The notes beneath the pieces were generated by a model. The model was not told the origin of the DNA. It searched no databases and saw only the letters and a list, made by a program, of their open reading frames with translations. A program made the translations under genes and the position numbers. Positions 1 through 9,005 of a stretch of 64,000 nucleotides of DNA are shown in pieces. How positions within the stretch are numbered: position 1 is the stretch's first letter; every line of letters starts with the position of its first letter. The stretch is from Amycolatopsis tolypomycina. GTDB lineage: Bacteria > Actinomycetota > Actinomycetes > Mycobacteriales > Pseudonocardiaceae. The DNA is taken from positions 744,001 through 808,000 of the forward strand of contig NZ_FNSO01000002.1 of the NCBI RefSeq assembly GCF_900105945.1, read 5' to 3'.

Positions 1-208
1 CCTCCGTGGAATTCCGCCGGATGCCGGAACCGCCCGGTAACGCTGTCTCATCGTCGTGGAGCGAGTGTACGGCCCGGCACCGACAGTAATCCCCGGTTCG
101 TGCCTCTGAGCTGCTGTTGCCGGTGATTTTCGGACGTTCGATGATGTCGGCACCGGGGTTCGGTATAAGTTCCCCCGGGAGCAGTCTCATCAGAGCGGGG
201 GCAGTGCA

Positions 209-1603
209 GTGGCTACGGGCACGACAGTATTCAGCAGGGTGACGGTCGTCGCGCCGTCCACCCGGATCGACGTGGCGCTGCCCGCCGACGTCGCGGTGGC
301 CGATCTGCTGCCGATGCTGCTGGACATGGCCAAGGAGACCTCGCCCGACGGAGGCGCCCGGCACGGCGGCTGGGCGCTGGCGAAGCTCGGCGACGCCCCG
401 CTCGACCCGAGCCGCACCCTGGCCTCGCTCGGCGTGGTCGACGGCGAGCTGCTCCAGCTGCGCAAGCGCAACGAAAACCCGCCGCCGCCGCTGTACGACG
501 ACGTCGTCGACGCCATCGCCGAATCCTCGCCGGACAGCTTCCGGCCGTGGACGAAGGAGACGGCGAACCGGTTCGGGCACGTCGCGGGCGGGCTGGCGCT
601 GTTCGCCGCCGCCGTCGCGCTGTTCATGAGCGGCTCCTTCTACGGCGGCAGCGCGCTCGGCGCGGCCATCGCCGGCGGCATCGGCGCGATCGCCTGCGTC
701 GCGGTCGGCGCGACCCTCGCCAAGGGCTACCAGGCCGAGCCGACCGGGGTGCTGATCGCCGCGGCCGGCGGCCTGCCGCTGGCCTTCGTCAGCGGCTTCT
801 ACATCGTGCCGGGCCTTTCCCTGCGGGCGAACCTGCTGCTCGGCGCGGTCCTGGTGATCATCGTCGCCTCGGTCTGCATCATGGTCATCGGCGCCGGCAT
901 CACGACGTTCATCGCCGCGGCCACCGCCGGCACCTTCGGCGCGCTGGCCTTCCTGTTCGGCACGCTCGTCGCGCACCCGGCCGCCGGCATCGCGGCCGGC
1001 ACGGTCGCCGTCGCCCTCGCCTGCATCTCGATCCTGCCGCGCGCCACGATCTGGCTCGCGAAGCTGCCGCTGCCGCACGTCCCGAGCAACGCCGAAGAGC
1101 TGAAGGAAGACTCCGGCTTCCCCGACTACCGGGCGATCGAGCGCCGCACGGCGATCGCGCACAACTACATGACCGGCCTGATGGTCGGCTGCGGTGCCAC
1201 GGTGGCGATCTCGGCGATCATCGCGGCGACCGCGCCCGGCGCGTTCGGCATCATCCTCGGCGTCGTCGCGACGCTCGTCCTGCTGCTGCGCGCCCGCGCG
1301 TACGCCAACGGCAGCCAGGCGATCGCCCTGCTCACCACCGGCCTGGTCTCGGCCACCGGGATCGCGGTCGGCTGGCTCGTCTCGGCGAGCGCGCAGAACC
1401 GCCTGCTCTACGTCTTCGGGCTGCTGATCCTGCTCGCCGCGGGCGCGCTCGTGGTCGGCGTGATCTTCCCGAACCAGCGGTTCTCGCCGCCGCTGCGGCG
1501 CACGGTGGAGATCATCGAAGCGATCTGCATCGCCTCCGTGCTGCCGCTGGCCCTCGGGGTGATGGACCTTTACACCACCCTGCGGCACCTGAACTTCAAG
1601 TGA
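209..1603 (+). CDS. eccD: Type VII secretion integral membrane protein EccD (ESX-4-like)
   Basis: EccD forms the polytopic membrane core of the ESX/type VII secretion complex in the plasma membrane. The 464-residue product starts at GTG 209. Residues about 1-90 look like the ubiquitin-like YukD domain, and the rest is a run of about eleven hydrophobic segments separated by short loops, as expected for EccD. mycP follows 20 bases downstream on the same strand and eccB and eccE lie close by. Divergent upstream DNA (1-208) leaves room for a gene such as eccC outside the window. Family assignment is from architecture and gene order; the ESX-4 type is inferred from the neighbouring truA-rplQ-rpoA cluster. 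Confidence 0.9.
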   Translation: MATGTTVFSRVTVVAPSTRIDVALPADVAVADLLPMLLDMAKETSPDGGARHGGWALAKLGDAPLDPSRTLASLGVVDGELLQLRKRNENPPPPLYDDVVDAIAESSPDSFRPWTKETANRFGHVAGGLALFAAAVALFMSGSFYGGSALGAAIAGGIGAIACVAVGATLAKGYQAEPTGVLIAAAGGLPLAFVSGFYIVPGLSLRANLLLGAVLVIIVASVCIMVIGAGITTFIAAATAGTFGALAFLFGTLVAHPAAGIAAGTVAVALACISILPRATIWLAKLPLPHVPSNAEELKEDSGFPDYRAIERRTAIAHNYMTGLMVGCGATVAISAIIAATAPGAFGIILGVVATLVLLLRARAYANGSQAIALLTTGLVSATGIAVGWLVSASAQNRLLYVFGLLILLAAGALVVGVIFPNQRFSPPLRRTVEIIEAICIASVLPLALGVMDLYTTLRHLNFK

Positions 1604-1623
1604 CCGGATCGGGTGAATCTCGG

Positions 1624-3213
1624 ATGGCAGCAGGACGCCGTTTCGGCGCGACCCGGCGAACCACGACGGCCCTGATCGCCGGCACGCTCGGCGTCCTGGC
1701 CCCGCTGGGCGCGACGATCCCGGCGCAGGCCCAGACCGCCCCGGCCGACGGCTACTTCGCGACGCCGCCCCCGGTCGACATGGGCAAGCTGATCCCGGAT
1801 TCCCGGCAGCCGGACAAGAAGTACAAGAAGTCGAAGGCCTGCGTCCAGCGCAGCACCCTCGGCCAGAACATCGTGCTGAAGAACCGGCCGTGGGGCCAGG
1901 ACTACCTGCAGATCGCGAAGGCGCAGGAGATCGTCAAGGCGGCCACGGGAAGCGCCGGGGGCGGCGTCCGGGTCGCGGTCGTCGACACCGGCGTCACCCA
2001 GCACCCGTGGTTCCAGAACCGGGTGAAGTCCGGCGGCGACTACGTCGCGAAGCCGGACGGGAAGCAAGAAGGCCTCGAAGACTGCGACGGCCACGGCACC
2101 GAGGTCGCCGGCATCATCGCGGGCAAGCCGGACAACCCGGAGGTCGGGTTCATCGGCGTCGCCCCGGACGCGACGATCGTGTCCTACCGCCAGCTGAGCG
2201 AGAACTACGAGCCCGACACCTCGACCCAGGCACCGCCGCCGTCGAGCAGCACCGGGGGCACGCCGCCGTCGTCGAGCACCAGCCCGCCGCCGGGTGGTGG
2301 CGGGGGCGGTGCCGAAGGCGATGGGACGTCCCCCGGGCAGTCCAACGGCGGGCGCCAGCTGGAGAAGGCCGGCACCGCGGGCACCCTGAAGACGCTGGCC
2401 GAGATCATCCGCGGCATCGCCGAGCGGAACGAGGCCGACATCATCAACATGTCGGTCGACAACTGCCGCCCGGCGACCGGGTCGATCACCGAAGGCGAGC
2501 AGCAGGTCCAGGCCGCCGCCCGCTTCGCGGCGCAGCGGGGTGTCGTGATCATCGCCGCCGCGGGCAACGCGACGGACACCTGCCCGCAGAACGACCAGCC
2601 GGACGCGCGGAAGCCGAAGACGATCGTCACGCCGCCGTGGTTCGCCGACGACGTGCTGTCCGTCGGGGCGATCGACGAGTTCGGCAGCGTGGCCCCGTTC
2701 AGCGTGCACGGCCCGTGGGTCGGCGTCGCGGCACCGGGGACGCAGATCATGTCGCTCGACCCCGCCGAAGGCTCCGACGGCCTGGCGAACCTCACGTTCG
2801 AGAACGGCGACAAGGCCAGCCCGATCCAGGGCACGAGCTTCGCGGCACCGTACGTGTCGGGGCTCGCGGCCCTGGTCAAGGCCAAGTACCCGAGCCTGGA
2901 CGCGAAGGGCATCATCAACCGGATCAAGGAGACGGCCCAGCACCCGGCGGCGCCGGGTGGGCGCGACAACTTCGTCGGCTACGGCGTCATCGACCCGGTG
3001 GCCGCGCTGACCCAGAGCCTGCCCTCCGAGGTGGGCAACCTGGCGCCGATGCCGGGCCCGCAGCTCGCCCAGCTCCCCCCGGCCAACGACCGCAGCCCGA
3101 CCCCGGTGATCGTGGCGCTGGCCGGCACGGGCGGCGGCCTGGTGGCGTTGCTGATCACCCTGTTCGTGATGCGGACGATCCGCCGCAACCGGCCCGAACC
3201 CACCGGCCGCTGA
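1624..3213 (+). CDS. mycP: Type VII secretion-associated serine protease mycosin (MycP)
   Basis: Membrane-anchored subtilisin-like protease needed for stability and function of the ESX complex. The 529-residue product from ATG 1624 has an N-terminal signal segment, the triad Asp121 (VVDTG), His157 (DGHGTEVAG) and Ser405 (GTSFAAP), oxyanion Asn315 (AAAGN), and one C-terminal transmembrane helix followed by a short basic tail. A Pro/Ser/Gly-rich loop at about residues 199-240 interrupts the catalytic domain, typical of mycosins. The same frame stays open far upstream to 547 inside eccD, but those codons are an overlapping artefact; ATG 1624 directly precedes the signal peptide. It sits 20 bases after eccD, probably co-transcribed. 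Confidence 0.92.
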   Translation: MAAGRRFGATRRTTTALIAGTLGVLAPLGATIPAQAQTAPADGYFATPPPVDMGKLIPDSRQPDKKYKKSKACVQRSTLGQNIVLKNRPWGQDYLQIAKAQEIVKAATGSAGGGVRVAVVDTGVTQHPWFQNRVKSGGDYVAKPDGKQEGLEDCDGHGTEVAGIIAGKPDNPEVGFIGVAPDATIVSYRQLSENYEPDTSTQAPPPSSSTGGTPPSSSTSPPPGGGGGGAEGDGTSPGQSNGGRQLEKAGTAGTLKTLAEIIRGIAERNEADIINMSVDNCRPATGSITEGEQQVQAAARFAAQRGVVIIAAAGNATDTCPQNDQPDARKPKTIVTPPWFADDVLSVGAIDEFGSVAPFSVHGPWVGVAAPGTQIMSLDPAEGSDGLANLTFENGDKASPIQGTSFAAPYVSGLAALVKAKYPSLDAKGIINRIKETAQHPAAPGGRDNFVGYGVIDPVAALTQSLPSEVGNLAPMPGPQLAQLPPANDRSPTPVIVALAGTGGGLVALLITLFVMRTIRRNRPEPTGR

Positions 3214-3217
3214 GGCC

Positions 3218-4240
3218 TTACTTCGCGGGCGGTTTCTTCTGCTGCGGGTTCTCGTCCTCGCCGATCACCGGCGGGGCGACCAGGCCGGGCTCGCCCAGCA
3301 GGTCCGACGACTTCGTGACCGGGCGCGTCTTCGACGGGCGGCGCGCCTGGCCGCCGCCCCCGAAGGCGCCGAAGCCCATCATCGGCATCATCGGGACGCC
3401 GCCCGACGTGCTGTGCCGGTCCTCTGTGGACGGAGCGGGCTGCGGGTCCGCGGGGTGGTCGGGATCGGTCGGACCGGCGCCCGTGTGCCGCCCCTCCGCC
3501 GGGCCGTCGGCCGAGGACGGCGTCATGACCTCGTCGGTGGAAGCCGGCGCCGAGGCAGACGCCGCCGCGGTGGCCTGCTCGTCACCCTCGTTCAGCGCGT
3601 CGTCGTGCAGCTTGAAGCGTTCCGGTGGGTACCGGTGCCGGATCTCGATCGTGCGGGAGGCCGCGTCCGGGTCGTCGACGCCGTTGCACAGGCGGTCGAA
3701 CGCCTCCATGACGTCGCGGGCCGTCTCGTGCAGGGCCTTCGCCGAGTCCTGGGTCTCCTGCAGCTGCGTCCGGGCCCGCTTCGCGCCGCCGGTCGGGAGC
3801 AGCATCGTCTCCGAGGTCAGCTCCGCCGCGTCCACCAGCACCTCGACCAGGTCGACGACGACGTGCCGCACGGTCGTCACCATCTCGTCGAGCGCGCCGG
3901 CCAGTGTCTCGAGGGCCTCGCGGAGGTCGCCGCCCGCCGCGCCGATCGAGCGGATGTACGCGACGAACGAATCCGCGTCGCGGCCGGCCCAGCCCGCGTC
4001 GAGCCGGCCGAGCTGGTCGTCCAGGCGCGCCGACACCTCGGCCGCGACGGACGCGGCCTGCCGCAGCCTGTCCGCTTCGGCGCCCAGGTCGGCCCAGCGG
4101 CCGAGCAGCGGCCGGAAGTACGTCTCGACCGGGTCGATCACGCCCAGCTGCCCCGACAGCTCCGTGAGGTACGCCAGGTACGGCTCGGCCGCCGCCGCGA
4201 TGTCCTCGCCGGCCGGTACCGGCACCGAAGTCGTCATCAC
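3218..4240 (-). CDS. WXG-motif type VII secretion-associated protein with disordered tail
   Basis: The N-terminal 220 residues are predicted mostly helical and include GWAG near residue 84, matching the WxG turn of WXG100 substrates. The remaining third is acidic and Pro/Gly-rich with MMPMMGFGAFGGGGQ-type low complexity, ending near PPAK. Length (340 residues) is well above the usual 100 of EsxA-type proteins, so this is a long WXG/PPE-like ESX protein rather than a canonical one. Start GTG 4240 or ATG 4237; both overlap the stop of the upstream gene (TGATG), implying translational coupling. It converges on mycP, whose stop is only 4 bases away. Role as substrate or chaperone is inferred from context. 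Confidence 0.6.
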   Translation of the reverse strand: MMTTSVPVPAGEDIAAAAEPYLAYLTELSGQLGVIDPVETYFRPLLGRWADLGAEADRLRQAASVAAEVSARLDDQLGRLDAGWAGRDADSFVAYIRSIGAAGGDLREALETLAGALDEMVTTVRHVVVDLVEVLVDAAELTSETMLLPTGGAKRARTQLQETQDSAKALHETARDVMEAFDRLCNGVDDPDAASRTIEIRHRYPPERFKLHDDALNEGDEQATAAASASAPASTDEVMTPSSADGPAEGRHTGAGPTDPDHPADPQPAPSTEDRHSTSGGVPMMPMMGFGAFGGGGQARRPSKTRPVTKSSDLLGEPGLVAPPVIGEDENPQQKKPPAK

Positions 4241-4566
4241 TCGAGCCGTCCGGCCCGCTTGATCAGCTCCGCGGCTTCCTCGTCCTGCCCGCCGTGGCGG
4301 ACCGTCACCTGCCGCAGGGCCTCCGCGGCCGAGCGCAGCGCCTCGGCGCCGTCGGCCAGCTGCCGCCGCAACGCCCCGGCCGCGCGGCCGTACGACTCGC
4401 CGAGGCCGAGCTGCGCCCCCAGCGCCCCGTAGGACTCCGCGCCGACGTCGCCGCCGACCTCGGCCGCCGCCGCGTCCAGGTCGGCCGCGGCGGCGTCCGC
4501 CGTCTCGGCGTACCGGGCGACGACGACGCCGTCCATCTTCAAGCCGGCCACGGCACCTCCGCTCAC
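4237..4566 (-). CDS. EspC-like small helical protein, T7SS-associated
   Basis: A 109-residue Ala/Glu/Arg-rich, wholly helical protein with no signal peptide or membrane segment. Size and composition match the EspC/DUF2580-type partners that pair with WXG or PPE proteins. Its stop overlaps the start of the next WXG-motif gene, so the two probably form a co-translated pair. Start is uncertain: GTG 4566 is the longest, but GGAGGT lies inside the frame at 4560-4555, so a start at GTG 4551 or later is possible. eccB lies just downstream on the same strand. Confidence 0.5.
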   Translation of the reverse strand: MSGGAVAGLKMDGVVVARYAETADAAAADLDAAAAEVGGDVGAESYGALGAQLGLGESYGRAAGALRRQLADGAEALRSAAEALRQVTVRHGGQDEEAAELIKRAGRLE

Positions 4567-4615
4567 GAGAAAGACCTACGAGCGTGGGACGCCCGCCGCC
4601 GGACGGCGGTTCCGC

Positions 4616-6247
4616 TCAGTTCCCGGCCGGTGCGGTCGGGGTCGGGTAGGCGCCGGCGTTCGGGTCGATCGGCACCGCGTCGAACTGCCGCAGCACGTCC
4701 TGGGTGTTCAGCGACGCCCCGGTCGGCAGCAGGCCGATGATCGACTCGGGCGCGGGCTGCCGGTTGTTCAGGCCGATCGCGTCCGCGGTCTGCGCGTCCG
4801 GGACGCTGTAGCGGACGCCCCGGTCGGAGATCAGCTGGATCGCGCCCTTGCCGAAGCTGGCCTTGCCGGTGGCGGACTGGACGACCGCGGCGAACCCGGG
4901 CTTGAGGTAGAAGCCGTTGAGCGGCACCCGGTTCGGGCCCGGCGTGGTCACCGCCATCGGGGCGAACTTGTCGCCGGTGCTCTTCTGGCCGGGCAGCTGC
5001 GTGTCGACGTACACCGAGGTGTGCGCGTCCTGGTCAGGGCCGGACCCGACCAGCGACCAGCCCAGGCAGGCGACCGACGAGTTCTTCGTCGCGTCGAGGA
5101 CCGTCGGCACCGAGCGCGGGAAGTCGTCGACCGGGATGTAGTCCGGGTCGGTGGGCTGCAGGGTGCGCACGCCGGCGAGCTTGTCGAGCCCCAGCGTCTG
5201 GATGCTGCTGGAGCTGCCGTTCTTCGCGACGCGGATGATGTCGGCGACCGCGTTGGACACCCGCTGGATGCCGGTCGTGGTGATCGCCCAGTAGTTCAGG
5301 TCACGCTGGCCGGCCTGCTGCGTCGCGAAGACGTCACCGGCGGTCAGGCCGTCGAAGTCCGCCGGGGCCGGGCCGTTCGCGATCTTCGGCGGGGTCAGCT
5401 TCGCGACCTCGGGGATCGCGTTCAGCAGCCCCTGCGTGATCTTCCGCGGCGACGGCGGCAGCTGCAGCGCCGTCCGGACGGCGTCGTTCGGGTTGTCGAC
5501 GTCGATCTCGGCACGCACGGTGTTGGCGTTCGGCCGGTTCCGGGAGCTCGGCAGCCGGTAGACGAGGTAGGTCTTCCCGTTGTCCGCCTTGGCCAGCAGC
5601 GCCTCGTTCTCGCCCAGCTCGGTGCCGAGGCCGCTCGGCGCGATGCCGCCGAAAACGTAGGTGTTGGTCCGGCCCGTGTCGGGGTTCGGCAACGCCGGAT
5701 CGAGCTGAACCTGGTCGCAGACCGCCCAATTGGGGGTAATACGCTGGGAATCCGTCGGGATCAGCTGCGGACCGTCCGGAATTCCGGTGAGTTTGTCGCG
5801 CGGAATGTTCTTCAGCTGGTCGTCGGAAACGACCGTGGGATTCTTCACACTCGCCGGGCTCGCCGGGGCCGGGGCGGGTGCCCCGGTCGCGCCGCCCGCG
5901 CCCGGCTGTTTCTGCTGGGCCAGCAGCAGCAGCCGCGCCGACGCGAGGTTGAAGGTCGGGATGAGCTTCTTCGGGTTGCCCGCCACGACGTAGACCGTGC
6001 CGGACTGCTCGCCGATCACGATGTTCCCGGCCTCGGGCACCGACGGCGCCGGGCTGAGCAGGCCCCAGACGACGAAGACGATCATGCCGAGCGCGCCCAG
6101 CACGACACCCACGATCGTGGCCCGCGTGTGGGTGCGCATCGGGTCGTGCAGCATCACGGCGTCCCTGCGGACCAGCGCCGACTGCATCCGCCGTAGGACG
6201 AACTGATACGCCTGGACCTGAGACTTAGTCGTGGGTGTTGATGGCAT
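4616..6247 (-). CDS. eccB: Type VII secretion protein EccB
   Basis: EccB is a bitopic ESX core component with a small cytosolic N-terminus and a large periplasmic domain. The 543-residue product begins MPSTPTTKSQVQAYQFVLRR, a hallmark EccB start, has one transmembrane helix at about residues 43-64, and then a repeat-rich extracytoplasmic domain with the paired cysteines (WAVCDQ, VACLGW) expected for the family disulfide. An Ala/Pro-rich linker lies near residues 112-135. It is divergent from eccE, with 156 bases between them that must hold both promoters. Confidence 0.92.
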   Translation of the reverse strand: MPSTPTTKSQVQAYQFVLRRMQSALVRRDAVMLHDPMRTHTRATIVGVVLGALGMIVFVVWGLLSPAPSVPEAGNIVIGEQSGTVYVVAGNPKKLIPTFNLASARLLLLAQQKQPGAGGATGAPAPAPASPASVKNPTVVSDDQLKNIPRDKLTGIPDGPQLIPTDSQRITPNWAVCDQVQLDPALPNPDTGRTNTYVFGGIAPSGLGTELGENEALLAKADNGKTYLVYRLPSSRNRPNANTVRAEIDVDNPNDAVRTALQLPPSPRKITQGLLNAIPEVAKLTPPKIANGPAPADFDGLTAGDVFATQQAGQRDLNYWAITTTGIQRVSNAVADIIRVAKNGSSSSIQTLGLDKLAGVRTLQPTDPDYIPVDDFPRSVPTVLDATKNSSVACLGWSLVGSGPDQDAHTSVYVDTQLPGQKSTGDKFAPMAVTTPGPNRVPLNGFYLKPGFAAVVQSATGKASFGKGAIQLISDRGVRYSVPDAQTADAIGLNNRQPAPESIIGLLPTGASLNTQDVLRQFDAVPIDPNAGAYPTPTAPAGN

Positions 6248-6403
6248 TCTCGACCTACAGCTCTCCCCGTCGCGGTACGGTTCCGCAGGATAGCCGTACG
6301 GGGACCGTCTGGTGTGGGGTTTCTACCAACTCAAGCTAGTGTCGGGCACCCCGGGACCCGGCTTCCGGGTACGCAGCAAGCACGAGGGGAAGAGAAAGCG
6401 CGG

Positions 6404-8152
6404 ATGTCCGTCACCACTCCTCCACGTCCGCCTGGCCCGCCCGGGCCCCCGCCGCCCGGTGGCCGTCCGCCGGGCCCGCCGCCGCGGCCGGGCAGACCCG
6501 GTGGCCCCGGTGGTCCTGGTGGAGTTCCCGGTGGGCCCGGTGGCGTTCCCGGCGGCCCGGGTGGTCCTGGTGGCGTTCCTGGCGCGCCCGGTGGTCCCGG
6601 CATGCCTCCTCGTGGTCCCGGTGGCCCTGGTCCCGGCGGACCGGGCGGCCCCGGCGGACGTCCTGGCGGCCCGGGTGGCCCCGGCGGTCCCGGCGGCGGT
6701 GGCCCTGGCGGTCCGGGTGGTCCCGGCGGCGGTGGCCCTGGCGGTCCGGGTGGTCCCGGCGGCGGTCCCGGCGGGCCTGGTGGCCCTGGCGGCGGTGGCC
6801 CTGGCGGCCCAGGTGGTCCCGGTGGCGGTGGTCCTGGCGGCCCGGGTGGCCCCGGCGGCGGCCCGCAGGGGCCCGACGACAGCGGTCCCGCCACTCCCCC
6901 GCCCGGCCCGGCCCGGGTGGCCCCGCCGGCGCGGCGCCGGTCCGCGGGCGTCACCCTCGGCCCGCTGCCCGTCGCGAACCTCGTCGTGCTCGAAGTCGGC
7001 CTCGCGATCGGTCTCGTCCTGCTCGCGATCGACATGTCGCTGAAGTACGTCGGCATCGGCATCGTCGGCTTCGCCCTGATCGTCGCGCTGCTGCGCCGGC
7101 GCGGCCGCTGGTTCACCCAGTGGGTCGGCCTGACGCTGCGCTACAGCTTCCGCTCGCACGACCGGGTGGCCAACCCGCTGCCGCCGAGCTCCGTCGAAGC
7201 CATGGCCGCCGAAGAGACCACCGTCACCGGCCCCGACGACGCCAGGGTGAACCTGCTGCGCATCGCCGTGCCCGACCTCGTCGTGGCGCACGGTGTCGAC
7301 CACGAACGCCAGCAGGTCGGGCTCGCCTGGAACGACGGCACCTGGACGGCGGTGCTGCTCGTCGAGCCGGCCCCGGCGTTGATCACCCAGGCCGACGGGG
7401 CGCCGAGCCTGCCGCTGTCGGCGCTGGCGCCCTGCCTCGAAGACCGCGGTGTGGTCCTCGACTCCATCCAGATGATCTGGCACTGCTACCCGGGCAGCGC
7501 GGCGCTGCCGTCGGACTCGCCGGCACTCAGCTCCTACATGGAGGTGCTGGGCCCGCTGCCCGCGGCGGCGCGGCGGACGACGTGGGTGGCGATCCGGCTC
7601 GACCCGAAGCGGTGCCCGGCGGCGATCCGGGAGCGTGGCGGCGGCGTCGTCGGCGCCCACCGCGCGCTCATCGGCGCGCTGTCGCGGGTGCGCAACGCGC
7701 TGGAGTCCCAGGGTGTGCCGACGCGGCCGCTCGACCCGGACGAGCTGCTGCGCGCGAGCATCTCGGCCGCGGAGCTGACCGCCGTTGCCGGGTCGCCCAC
7801 CAAGGTGACGCTGCAGGAACGCTGGTCCGGCGTGACCGCGGCCGGCATCGGGCACGCGAGCTACGCCATCACGGGCTGGCCGAAGGGCAAGGTCACCAGC
7901 AGCCTGAACGCGCTGACGAGCGTCCGCGCGCTGTCGGCGACGCTCGCGATGTCGATCTCGCCGGCGTCCGACGAGGGCAAGATCGGGCTGCGCGGCGTGG
8001 TCCGGTTGAGCGCGCGGAACCCGCGTGAGCTCGACGCCGCCGACCAGCGGCTGAACGGGCTGTCCGAGCGGCTGGGCGTGGACCTGACGCCGCTGCGCGG
8101 GCTGCAGGTGTCCGCGTTCGCCGCGACGTTGCCGATCGGAGGCACAGCATGA
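6404..8152 (+). CDS. eccE: Type VII secretion protein EccE with collagen-like N-terminus
   Basis: From ATG 6404 (GAGGGGAAG upstream) the product is 582 residues. Residues about 1-165 are an extraordinary Pro/Gly tract rich in GPGGP units; two transmembrane helices follow at about 188-232 and then a cytosolic domain of the EccE family. EccE forms the periphery of the ESX membrane complex in mycobacteria. M. tuberculosis ESX-4 lacks EccE, whereas some other actinobacteria keep it, so this locus looks like the fuller ESX-4 version. The frame is also open upstream to 6314 but the ATG has the better ribosome-binding site. Confidence 0.8.
   Translation: MSVTTPPRPPGPPGPPPPGGRPPGPPPRPGRPGGPGGPGGVPGGPGGVPGGPGGPGGVPGAPGGPGMPPRGPGGPGPGGPGGPGGRPGGPGGPGGPGGGGPGGPGGPGGGGPGGPGGPGGGPGGPGGPGGGGPGGPGGPGGGGPGGPGGPGGGPQGPDDSGPATPPPGPARVAPPARRRSAGVTLGPLPVANLVVLEVGLAIGLVLLAIDMSLKYVGIGIVGFALIVALLRRRGRWFTQWVGLTLRYSFRSHDRVANPLPPSSVEAMAAEETTVTGPDDARVNLLRIAVPDLVVAHGVDHERQQVGLAWNDGTWTAVLLVEPAPALITQADGAPSLPLSALAPCLEDRGVVLDSIQMIWHCYPGSAALPSDSPALSSYMEVLGPLPAAARRTTWVAIRLDPKRCPAAIRERGGGVVGAHRALIGALSRVRNALESQGVPTRPLDPDELLRASISAAELTAVAGSPTKVTLQERWSGVTAAGIGHASYAITGWPKGKVTSSLNALTSVRALSATLAMSISPASDEGKIGLRGVVRLSARNPRELDAADQRLNGLSERLGVDLTPLRGLQVSAFAATLPIGGTA
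6490..6880 (+). repeat. GC-rich degenerate repeat encoding GPGGPGG units in EccE
   Basis: Short repeats of the type ggtcccggtggccctggcgg run for almost 400 bases and encode Gly-Pro-Gly-Gly-Pro units inside eccE. On the opposite strand the same DNA also reads as Pro/Gly repeats. It probably varies in copy number between strains. Confidence 0.85.
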
Positions 8153-8225
8153 GGGAGCTTGCGCCCGAATCATCCAACACTGCGTCTTCGGCGAATGCCG
8201 CGCCGAGCGTTAGCGAGGTGTGCGC

Positions 8226-8945
8226 ATGAGTTCGCGCGTCCGTGACGCCGGGCAGAACAGTGGCGTGGCACCGGAGTTCACGGTCGATCCCGCGCTGCTC
8301 GACGCGATCAGCCCGTCGGGTGACCGCGGGGGCATCGTGCTCGGCTCGGGCCTCAAGGGCGAGCCGCTGACGATCTCGGCGCTGCGCTCGACCCCGACCC
8401 GGATCGTGCTGGTCGGCGGGCTGTACCTGGCCCGCCAGGTGGCCATGCGGGCGATGGCGGTCGGCGCGTGGGTCGTGGTCGCGACCGGGCGCCCGACCGA
8501 GTGGCAGGTGCTGTCCCGGGCGGCGGGCAGCCGCGACGGGCGGCCGTCGCCGCTGGTGCAGATCCGCCGGCTCTCGCCGGTCGAGCTGCCGCGGCCGTCG
8601 GAGGACGCCCCGCTGCTGGTGGTGACCGACGGCGGCCCGACCCCGCAGGACCTGTTCCCGCCCCGCTCGCCCTGGCAGACGACGGTGTACGTGCTCCCGT
8701 ACCTGCACCCGCAGGCGGGCGCGACGGCCAACGCGGCGGACCTGGTGCTGATGCAGCGCCTCCCGGCCGGCCAGGCCGAGCTGGCGGCCCGCATCTGGCG
8801 CCTGCCGCCCCAGATGATGCGCCAGCTGACGACGTTGCAGGACGACCAGGTGGTGGCCCTCGGCCGCAACCTGTGGCGCCCCCTGCGCCTGGTCACCACA
8901 GGCAAGGAGCAGCAGCTCCTCGGCCCAGTCCGCCGCGGCGACTGA
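8226..8945 (+). CDS. Conserved unknown protein of the ESX locus
   Basis: A 239-residue soluble-looking protein with no signal peptide. ATG 8226 is preferred because GCGAGG sits 7 bases upstream; GTG 8220 is also in frame. The segment from GIVLGSGLKGEPLTI to RIVLVGGLYLARQ resembles the strand layout preceding and containing a P-loop in EccC-type ATPase domains, but no Walker A lysine is present, so it may be a degenerate nucleotide-binding fold (inference). It follows eccE by 73 bases, is the last gene of the forward unit, and converges on truA across a perfect inverted repeat. Confidence 0.55.
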   Translation: MSSRVRDAGQNSGVAPEFTVDPALLDAISPSGDRGGIVLGSGLKGEPLTISALRSTPTRIVLVGGLYLARQVAMRAMAVGAWVVVATGRPTEWQVLSRAAGSRDGRPSPLVQIRRLSPVELPRPSEDAPLLVVTDGGPTPQDLFPPRSPWQTTVYVLPYLHPQAGATANAADLVLMQRLPAGQAELAARIWRLPPQMMRQLTTLQDDQVVALGRNLWRPLRLVTTGKEQQLLGPVRRGD

Positions 8946-8948
8946 CTC

Positions 8949-9005
8949 ATGTCATGAACGACTCTTTCATGACGTCTGGCGTCATGAAAGAGTCGTTCAT
9001 GACAT
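8949..9005. repeat. Perfect 26-bp inverted repeat (TGAACGA-type palindromic repeat)
   Basis: Arms 8949-8974 and 8980-9005 are exact reverse complements around a 5-base loop (TCTGG). The arms contain the 15-base core TGAACGACTCTTTCA. The element sits between the convergent ends of the ESX unknown gene and truA; the truA stop lies inside the right arm, so it may act as a two-way terminator. Related copies occur at 34347-34401 and 34520-34573. Confidence 0.9.

Noticed and set aside
1..208. A tRNA or other RNA gene at the left edge
   Set aside because: No cloverleaf or known RNA structure could be drawn; the stretch is best read as the upstream region of eccD.
547..1623. N-terminal extension of MycP into eccD
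   Set aside because: The extension is Arg-rich shadow of eccD; a signal peptide begins exactly at ATG 1624.
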